Shown here in pieces: positions 1 to 5,037 of a stretch of 5,037 nt of DNA. The DNA is from Methyloprofundus sp. GTDB taxonomy: Bacteria; Pseudomonadota; Gammaproteobacteria; Methylococcales; Methylomonadaceae. The stretch spans positions 1-5,037 of the forward strand of contig DAOVWV010000163.1 in the NCBI GenBank assembly GCA_030636485.1, written 5' to 3'. The notes under the pieces were generated by a model. The model did not search any database, was not told where the DNA came from, and saw only the letters and a program-made list of their open reading frames with translations. Both the position numbers and the translations under genes were made by a program. Each line of letters starts with the position of its first letter. Position 1 is the first letter of the stretch.

Positions 1-3000
1 CCTCCCGATAATGATTTAACTGCGCGTCTGGCATCATTCTGTTTGCTATCAATAATGTCTATCGCCAATCCCATATCACTCTGCACACTAGCAACATGAT
101 AGCGCCCATTTATCTTATCTAGAAAACTATTAGCCGATAGCAATAACTTCTCTGCAACGTCCATTTGCACACGCCGCCGGAAAATATTTTCAGGCTCCTT
201 CTGGATTAACTGATACTCTGTTTCTACCTGCTGAACAAGCGTTTGTTGTTCCTCAACTTGCTTAAACAAGCGTTGATTATCCAGCAGTAATTGCTGCTGC
301 TCTGCCAGCGTTTTCTTTAAGCTAATGACTTCTTGATTGGCAATGTCCATTTGCACGGATTTATCTCTAAGCTTTATAACAACACCTTCCAAAGTTTCAT
401 TTCCAGAGATATGTACGCGCTCGGCATCCAACTGCTTACTCACTGCGTCAATTTCGATGGGATAATCGGTCAGATTTTTTTGTAATTTGCTTTGTAACGC
501 AGCTATCTGGCCTTTACGTGCACATAGATCCAGCACTGCCTGAACCTCCTCGAGAGACTCGTAGCTTGATTGTTGCAGCTGTCCCTGTAACACTGAGTCA
601 ATTTGCGTTAACTCAGCCATCAATTGAGTATTTTTTTGCTCCAACTCAGTGAACTGTTGCTGCTTTTCTAGTTTGGAATAATACAAACCCGACAGCTCAT
701 GATCACGAATTTGCCTCTCTAGGACTTTCTGCTGCTGCCCATGGGTTTGGAATAGCTCACCGCTCTCAGCCACTTTACCAGTAATCTGCTTTATTTCCGC
801 CTGCAAAGATGTCTGACGCAAGGTATAAGACTGAAAATCCTGCCTACGCCGACTCAACACGTCATACAGTTTATCCTCCCGGCCGGGGCTCGGTAATTTT
901 TCACCCAATTCAACTAATTGTGCGCTGATTATTTTTGTCAGCGCACTTTCTGCCTGCATATTCGTTGCTAACTCAGCTTCCTGATCAATGATTTCCTTAG
1001 GCCGCCCACGCCCACTCTCATCCAGTGCGGTCTGCTTGGCTTTTACTTTATCCAGATTACCCTGTTTTTTAATAATCCAAACGTCTAATTTAGCAATCTC
1101 TTTCTTTTTGGCCCGGTAACGCTGAATTAAAACATTAATTTCATTCAGCTCTTTCTTCGCCTCTTTTATCAATGTCCGCATCACACCATAGCGAGTGATA
1201 TCAAAATCATGCCGCACCGCATTAAGCCGTGTTCCCAATGTTAACCACTCGGCCTGAACGCGGTTAACTCCCTCCGTATGGGCAGTATTCTTATCTTCGA
1301 TTCTAGTATATGCCACCAGCTGTTGATTGACTTTTTTATACTCAGCCTGCAGTTTTCTGACAATGACTATCTGATCAGATAAAGCTTGTTGAGAATCATG
1401 TAGTTCAGGTGGATTTTTTGCATAGGGATGATCTAAAGAACCACATAAAGGACAGCTGGAATCATATTCCAGCTTTGCTCTATCCTCAGTTAATTTAATC
1501 GTTAACTGCTCGTGATAAACAGACTTTTCCAGAATATTCTGAATATTTTGTGCCGCTTCAATCTGACTACCTTTAGCATCAAGCTGCCGGGTTAGTTGCG
1601 TTTTATCTAAGTGTTCATAGCGTTTTGAAAAGCCTTTTTTCCCCAACTTCTTATGCACTTTAGCCAGGTTCAATAACTCAACAAAATCTGCAACACGCCC
1701 TCTTTGTTCAGCCTGCAAAGCCACCACTTCTTCCAGACTATGTCCCTCTGCAATAAACTCCATCTCCTCTTGCAAAGCCGTTAAAGACTTTTTACCTGCT
1801 ACAATTTCTTTCTCTAATAAAAGCAATTGTTTTTGATTTTTACTAGAAGCCGAGGAAGTACTTTTATGCGCTTTATTATACGTCTTGAGTTGTTTCTGTA
1901 TATCTGCACTCAGATTACGCAGGTTTTTTAACTTACCCAACTCCGGCATATTCTCAACCAAAGAATGATCCTGCTTACGCTCGACTAACCAGTTATCAAC
2001 GATAGTCAAAGTTTGCTGTTTATCTGGCAACTGAACTTCCAGCGCATTGATCAACGCTGCTTCAGCCTGTAGATCTGCTTTAACCTGAGCTTCCTGAGCC
2101 TTAAAATCAGCCAGCTTTTTTTGCTGTGCGCCACTATCAAGTTTAGGCAAAGCGGCCAAAATACTTTCATCCGCCTTTGCGGCCAATAATGTATCCAGAA
2201 TGCCCTGTAAATCTCGCTGACAGCTCCCTTGTTGCTGATTTAGTTGCTCAGTTACAGTCAGTATCTGTGCTGCATTCTGTAGCCCCTCCTTAAACACCAA
2301 AACCTCATCAGACTCGCTAATGGCTTGCAAATCAGCATCAACTTCAGCTAATTGCTGCTGATCTTTAGCTTTATCCTGCTCTAGTCGAGTAATTTGCTGT
2401 TCAAGCCTTTGTAAATCCTGCAAACTGGCTTGCAACTGCAACAACGCTGTTTTTTCTTGCTTAAATTCGCTAAAGGATAACTGCTGATCGGCTAGATCTA
2501 ACTCCGCGGCTTCACGCTGCTCATCCGTCAGTATAGCGATATTAGCCATGCTTGCTTCGAGCTGCACTAACTCTTTCTCTGCCTGTTGCTTCTGTGTAGA
2601 GAGTTGATCCTTAAAATCCGCATAAATATCACTACTGATAATACGCTCTAAAATATCCAGACGTTCAGTATCCAAAGCATTTAAAAAAGCGGCAAAATCC
2701 CCCTGCGCCAACATGATGGAACGCGTGAAACGACGAAAGTCCAGCCCCGTTAATTCAGTATTTAACTGGCTAACTTTATGCGCCCCTTGCTCTAATACCT
2801 GCTCTTCACCATTGATATGCGTCAGTTGCATTTGTGCAGCCATGACTTCACCAGCCGGTGAATCACCTTGACGCGCCACTTGCCAGCGAGAGCGATACTT
2901 TTTCCCGTCCACTAAAAACTCGACTTGTGCAAAACACCCCGTCGTGGTTCTGGTCATCACGTTCTCAGCAGGTTTATTAAACCGAAATGTTTCACCATAC

Positions 3001-3161
3001 AACGCTAAAGTAATCGCATCTAAAATACTGGACTTTCCAGAGCCATTAGGCCCGGTAATCGCAAACACCCCCGTATCAGCAATCGGTGCTTTATCGAAAT
3101 CAATTCGGCTTTCACCCGCCAGCGAATTAATATTCTTAAAATAAACATTCAGTATTTTCAT
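1..3161 (-). CDS. sbcC: SbcC, Rad50-like ATPase subunit of the SbcCD nuclease (C-terminus cut by left edge)
   Basis: SbcC is the ATPase and coiled-coil subunit that works with the SbcD nuclease on DNA ends, hairpins and long palindromes in the cytoplasm. The frame is open for 1053 full codons, checked codon by codon, and runs off the left edge. The N-terminus MKILNVYFKNINSLAGE is typical of the family. Walker A GPNGSGKS is at residues 37-44, followed by LDAITLALYGET. The Q-loop is in MLAQGDF, with Q153. Residues about 170-560 and 580-990 are charged and Gln/Leu-rich, as in antiparallel coiled-coil arms. They flank the zinc hook CPLCGSLDHPYA, with Cys570 and Cys573. The C-terminal ATPase lobe begins near 990 and the visible part ends in LSG(G), residues 1051-1054, the ABC signature. 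Walker B, D-loop and H-loop lie outside the window. ATG 3161 is the only ATG, GTG or TTG in frame before an upstream stop near 3225, but it has no clear Shine-Dalgarno. The signature lies beyond the full length of E. coli SbcC (1048 residues), so the arms are longer. sbcD is not directly upstream. Confidence 0.96.
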   Translation of the reverse strand, partial: MKILNVYFKNINSLAGESRIDFDKAPIADTGVFAITGPNGSGKSSILDAITLALYGETFRFNKPAENVMTRTTTGCFAQVEFLVDGKKYRSRWQVARQGDSPAGEVMAAQMQLTHINGEEQVLEQGAHKVSQLNTELTGLDFRRFTRSIMLAQGDFAAFLNALDTERLDILERIISSDIYADFKDQLSTQKQQAEKELVQLEASMANIAILTDEQREAAELDLADQQLSFSEFKQEKTALLQLQASLQDLQRLEQQITRLEQDKAKDQQQLAEVDADLQAISESDEVLVFKEGLQNAAQILTVTEQLNQQQGSCQRDLQGILDTLLAAKADESILAALPKLDSGAQQKKLADFKAQEAQVKADLQAEAALINALEVQLPDKQQTLTIVDNWLVERKQDHSLVENMPELGKLKNLRNLSADIQKQLKTYNKAHKSTSSASSKNQKQLLLLEKEIVAGKKSLTALQEEMEFIAEGHSLEEVVALQAEQRGRVADFVELLNLAKVHKKLGKKGFSKRYEHLDKTQLTRQLDAKGSQIEAAQNIQNILEKSVYHEQLTIKLTEDRAKLEYDSSCPLCGSLDHPYAKNPPELHDSQQALSDQIVIVRKLQAEYKKVNQQLVAYTRIEDKNTAHTEGVNRVQAEWLTLGTRLNAVRHDFDITRYGVMRTLIKEAKKELNEINVLIQRYRAKKKEIAKLDVWIIKKQGNLDKVKAKQTALDESGRGRPKEIIDQEAELATNMQAESALTKIISAQLVELGEKLPSPGREDKLYDVLSRRRQDFQSYTLRQTSLQAEIKQITGKVAESGELFQTHGQQQKVLERQIRDHELSGLYYSKLEKQQQFTELEQKNTQLMAELTQIDSVLQGQLQQSSYESLEEVQAVLDLCARKGQIAALQSKLQKNLTDYPIEIDAVSKQLDAERVHISGNETLEGVVIKLRDKSVQMDIANQEVISLKKTLAEQQQLLLDNQRLFKQVEEQQTLVQQVETEYQLIQKEPENIFRRRVQMDVAEKLLLSANSFLDKINGRYHVASVQSDMGLAIDIIDSKQNDARRAVKSLSG

Positions 3162-3256
3162 AAGGTAATGATTTGTATATAAATGGCTTACTACTAACGC
3201 CGTGTGACCCAGCCACTGCCACAGCTATTTTTGGCGCTTATATGACATATTGCTCT

Positions 3257-3283
3257 ATTATAAATGAAAAAAGAATCTTCCAA
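3257..3283 (-). promoter_or_regulatory. Candidate sigma70 promoter for sbcC (perfect -10)
   Basis: On the minus strand a perfect TATAAT -10 lies at 3262-3257. The best -35, TTGGAA at 3283-3278, has a spacer of only 15 bp, which is shorter than ideal. Transcription would start about 90 nt before the sbcC ATG. AT-rich DNA gives such matches by chance, so this is a candidate only. Confidence 0.3.
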
Positions 3284-3347
3284 TGATTATCGGCAAGGGC
3301 CAGGCTATATTTTTACTCAATACTATGAAGAAATGGGCTTGTTGTAA
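3264..3347 (+). CDS. Possible 27-residue small protein (uncertain)
   Basis: This plus-strand ORF reads ATG to TAA for 27 codons. It starts MKKESSNDYRQGPGY and ends QYYEEMGLL. An in-frame TAA sits immediately before the ATG, so it cannot be the tail of a longer frame. The composition looks protein-like: a charged N-terminus, GPGY, then an amphipathic YYEEMG segment with no membrane helix. Against it, there is no Shine-Dalgarno upstream, the ORF is very short, and it lies opposite to all its neighbours. I do not recognise a family. It could be chance, or a decayed remnant of a gene. Confidence 0.2.
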   Translation: MKKESSNDYRQGPGYIFTQYYEEMGLL

Positions 3348-3348
3348 A
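3320..3348 (-). promoter_or_regulatory. Candidate sigma70 promoter for sbcC (optimal spacing)
   Basis: On the minus strand TTTACA (3348-3343, five of six matches to TTGACA) and TAGTAT (3325-3320, four of six matches to TATAAT) are separated by exactly 17 bp. It would give an sbcC leader of about 150 nt. It lies inside the plus-strand 27-codon ORF, so both cannot easily be under strong selection. The call rests on the hexamers and spacing only. Confidence 0.3.
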
Positions 3349-3444
3349 TCAAATTAATCTGCCGACTCGCTATAAACTAAAAATTCTCTACTGGAGATAT
3401 AAGCAATTCTATACTTCGCAATCATAACTATGTAAAACCCATCA

Positions 3445-4038
3445 TTATTTCTGCTTCCAAACACCATTGGATGTCTGATACCACCAGCCGGGCTGCGCAT
3501 TACTCACCCAGCGTACTGCAAAAGTTGATTTAATTTGACCCGCCCATTCAGGATGTTTATTAGCACTTGCAATGGCATGGTATAAATTATTTCGATCTTT
3601 ATTTTCCGCCTTGATTAGTTTCTTGACTTTGTTGCGGTCTTTGAGTGATACATTCCCTTTACTGGTCAATAAACCATCCGACTTGATGCCAATCACCCCC
3701 GACTTATAAAAACCCTTTAACTGTGCAAAGCGGGTACGCATACTGGCTCTTATCTGTCTAATTTCTGCACTGTCTACCGATAAATTCGCCTCTGCATGCG
3801 CCGATGAAATAAACACCGCTATCACTTGATCAAGCTGCTGATAAAAACTTAATTGCCATTCAGACAAATGAGACTGCGGAGCCAGCCTACTTTGCGGCTC
3901 TTCTGGCTCAGTACTCTGTATATCCTGAATGATTTCATCCGCCGCTTTTTCTGCCGCTGCGGCAGGGAAATAAATATTAATCGTGACACAGGCCGTTAAA
4001 AACAGAATGCTAATCAAAGGTATCTTTTTTATATTCAT
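3445..4038 (-). CDS. DUF1318 (YdbL-family) outer-membrane lipoprotein, possible YnbE-YdbL fusion
   Basis: This 197-residue protein has a lipoprotein signal peptide, residues 1-16, with lipobox LTAC and Cys17 as the lipidated residue. Val18 at +2 and Thr19 at +3 give no inner-membrane retention signal, so it should reach the outer membrane. After Cys17 come the short beta-prone stretch VTINIYFP and an Ala/Lys/Glu helix (AAAAEKAADEIIQDI). A Pro/Glu/Ser linker follows, about residues 42-58. Residues about 88-197 match the DUF1318/YdbL pattern: FYKSGVIGIKSDGLL, then KVKKLIKAENKDRNNLYHAIA, HPEW, and PGWWYQTSNGVW at the C-terminus. A short hydrophobic segment ending in AHA (residues 72-82) resembles a leftover signal peptide in front of that domain. 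The gene starts 12 bp after the stop of the YdbH-like gene and has a good Shine-Dalgarno, so the two are very likely one operon. E. coli YdbL is a small periplasmic protein linked to the YdbH-YnbE membrane bridge. A similar role here is inferred. Confidence 0.88.
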   Translation of the reverse strand: MNIKKIPLISILFLTACVTINIYFPAAAAEKAADEIIQDIQSTEPEEPQSRLAPQSHLSEWQLSFYQQLDQVIAVFISSAHAEANLSVDSAEIRQIRASMRTRFAQLKGFYKSGVIGIKSDGLLTSKGNVSLKDRNKVKKLIKAENKDRNNLYHAIASANKHPEWAGQIKSTFAVRWVSNAQPGWWYQTSNGVWKQK

Positions 4039-4042
4039 AATG

Positions 4043-4048
4043 TTCTCC
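4043..4048 (-). promoter_or_regulatory. Shine-Dalgarno of the DUF1318 lipoprotein gene
   Basis: GGAGAA on the minus strand, with its GGAG core 6 nt before ATG 4038, supports that start. It lies just after the TAA of the YdbH-like gene (4053-4051), so translation of the two genes is probably coupled. Confidence 0.75.
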
Positions 4049-4050
4049 GC

Positions 4051-5037
4051 TTATTCGACAATGACCTCATCAGAGGTTCCAATTCTACTTAAACTTTCCA
4101 GAAATATATTCCAGTCCAGCTTGGTATTATAGCCAATGACATTGATTCTTGGCAGACCGCTTCCTTCTATCAGGTAAAAGCCATTTTTGACCGCAGCTCC
4201 GCCCATCAACTGGCACACGCCTTGATGCAGATAACAACCAAAACCTAAACTGCGATAACCAAACGTACTGAATAGTCCTAAAAACCCTCTTGAGAGTACA
4301 TCTGACACACCACCGCCACCAATACTTGCAATATTTTCGACCGCTCTCTGGCTGATTCGATGTCTTGAATTATCACCTTCTGGCGTACCTATCCAGGCAT
4401 AAAAAGAAACGGGATGCCAGTTTTCCAGATACAGATTTTGCACCGTCCCCGATAAGCGCCCCTCAATATGCCCGGTATCAAACTGATGCGTAATAGCACC
4501 TAAATCTAGATGATCAATGGCTATATCGGAGTAAAACTGTGGAAAATCACTAAACAATCCTGATAACGCCAGATTATTTATCCTTACCTCACCATCAAAG
4601 ACCTGTATTTTTAATTCACCCCCCAATGATAGGATTTTATCCTGATAACGCACAGAAGGAATATCACCGCTAATGGTTCCGCTGAGCGGTGTCCAATTCA
4701 GTGCAGTCGATAATTGCTCCAGAGACAAAGTATTGACTGATCCTGTAAAATGCACGCTAGTATCGGTACTACCCTTGCTCGCGACAAAACTAAACTGATT
4801 AATTGATAAAATCCCGTCTAATACAGCGAGGTCTGCCTGCTTTAATAGCTTAAATTGCTGATCGAAAGCAATAAAATCCAGTTGCCCGGCTTGAAAGGGG
4901 ATAGCCTGGATATTGAGTTGCTGCCAGTTAACAAAAGAATTCTGAGTACCATCACGCTGCTTTGCCCAATGTATCTGCGCATTTGCCTGATGAATATAAA
5001 TTTTTTTCTCTGTATCGTCTAGTCCCAGATTTTTGAC
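4051..5037 (-). CDS. YdbH-like/AsmA-like intermembrane bridge protein, C-terminal part (start beyond right edge)
   Basis: The frame is open from the right edge to TAA 4053-4051 and gives 328 residues, the C-terminus of a larger protein. GTG 4755 is an in-frame internal valine, not the start, because coding continues unbroken upstream. The text alternates short polar and hydrophobic segments (LDFIAFD, LSINQFSFVASKG, LKIQVFDGEVRINNLALSGLF, GHIEGRLSGTVQNLYLENW), the beta-rich repeat style of AsmA-like proteins such as YdbH, TamB and YhdP. A distinctive block follows, RISQRAVENIASIGGGG, at fragment residues 227-243. After it come two cysteines (268 and 275) that could form a periplasmic disulfide, and GLPRINVIGYN near 294-304. 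In E. coli, YdbH spans the periplasm and works with the lipoprotein YnbE in lipid transport to the outer membrane. The DUF1318 gene 12 bp downstream supports the YdbH assignment more strongly than the sequence itself, since the C-terminal block does not obviously resemble E. coli YdbH. The N-terminal membrane anchor would lie outside the window. Confidence 0.75.
   Translation of the reverse strand, partial: VKNLGLDDTEKKIYIHQANAQIHWAKQRDGTQNSFVNWQQLNIQAIPFQAGQLDFIAFDQQFKLLKQADLAVLDGILSINQFSFVASKGSTDTSVHFTGSVNTLSLEQLSTALNWTPLSGTISGDIPSVRYQDKILSLGGELKIQVFDGEVRINNLALSGLFSDFPQFYSDIAIDHLDLGAITHQFDTGHIEGRLSGTVQNLYLENWHPVSFYAWIGTPEGDNSRHRISQRAVENIASIGGGGVSDVLSRGFLGLFSTFGYRSLGFGCYLHQGVCQLMGGAAVKNGFYLIEGSGLPRINVIGYNTKLDWNIFLESLSRIGTSDEVIVE

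Larger units (their letters stand above)
3162..3444. other. Intergenic region between the DUF1318 lipoprotein gene and sbcC
   Basis: This 283-bp AT-rich gap separates two minus-strand genes. It should contain the sbcC promoter, since no gene lies close enough upstream to suggest tight co-transcription. Two minus-strand promoter-like sequences are visible and listed separately. A short plus-strand ORF overlaps both. The only terminator-like structure is weak: a 4-bp TCTC/GAGA stem at 3385-3397 followed on the minus strand by five T (3383-3379). Read-through from the lipoprotein gene into sbcC is therefore possible. No tRNA, riboswitch or repeat array was recognised. Confidence 0.7.

Noticed and set aside
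2944..3144. 66-codon plus-strand ORF
   Set aside because: It lies wholly opposite the N-terminal ATPase lobe of sbcC, including Walker A. It is a shadow of that conserved frame and has no features of its own.
1..3161. A new anti-phage ATPase instead of SbcC
   Set aside because: The N-terminal sequence, MLAQGDF Q-loop, central CPLCGS zinc hook and ARRAVKSLSGG signature context all match SbcC. No defence-type partner gene is seen in the window.
3184..3215. Inverted repeat TGGCT/AGCCA as an operator or hairpin
   Set aside because: The arms are 5 bp with a 22-nt loop, which is expected by chance in a gap this long.
3379..3397. Terminator after the lipoprotein gene
   Set aside because: The stem TCTC/GAGA is only 4 bp with two G-C pairs, and a mismatch prevents extension. 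The following T-run is short. Too weak to call.
4051..4755. A 234-residue protein starting at GTG 4755
   Set aside because: The same frame continues without a stop to the right edge with the same beta-repeat character, so the GTG is an internal valine of a larger protein.
1..5037. CRISPR arrays, insertion sequences, tRNA or rRNA genes
   Set aside because: No regularly spaced repeats, transposase motifs, terminal inverted repeats or recognisable RNA-gene cores were seen. Almost the whole window is coding.

Overview
The window looks like ordinary chromosomal DNA from a gammaproteobacterium of moderate-to-low G+C. This placement is inferred from the protein families and the Gram-negative lipoprotein and outer-membrane logic, not from a marker gene. 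Every well-supported gene is on the minus strand, so transcription runs from the right edge to the left.

Right part (3445-5037): a two-gene cluster. The upstream gene, cut by the right edge, encodes the C-terminal 328 residues of a large AsmA-like/YdbH-like periplasmic protein. After only 12 bp, with a good Shine-Dalgarno in the gap, comes a 197-residue lipoprotein with a C-terminal DUF1318 (YdbL-family) domain. In E. coli the cognate operon is ydbH-ynbE-ydbL, which makes a bridge between inner and outer membrane involved in phospholipid transport. Here no separate ynbE lies between the two genes. The N-terminus of the second protein (lipidated Cys followed by a short beta-prone VTINIYF stretch) may fill the YnbE role, with YdbL fused behind it. 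This is inference.

Middle (3162-3444): 283 bp with no confident gene. It holds two minus-strand promoter-like sequences suitable for sbcC and one plus-strand 27-codon ORF of uncertain reality. No convincing terminator is seen.

Left part (1-3161): a very long open frame for SbcC, the Rad50-like ATPase of the SbcCD nuclease. The N-terminal ATPase lobe, Q-loop, two coiled-coil arms and the CPLC zinc hook are all visible. The window ends inside the LSGG signature motif, so Walker B and the rest of the C-terminal lobe lie beyond the left edge. sbcD, which usually sits directly upstream of sbcC, is not there.

The two parts are not obviously linked in function: one concerns envelope lipid homeostasis, the other DNA-end and hairpin processing. 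I see no mobile element, CRISPR array, tRNA, rRNA or new defence system. The points most worth a second look are the apparent YnbE-YdbL fusion, the solitary sbcC, and the small ORF in the gap.
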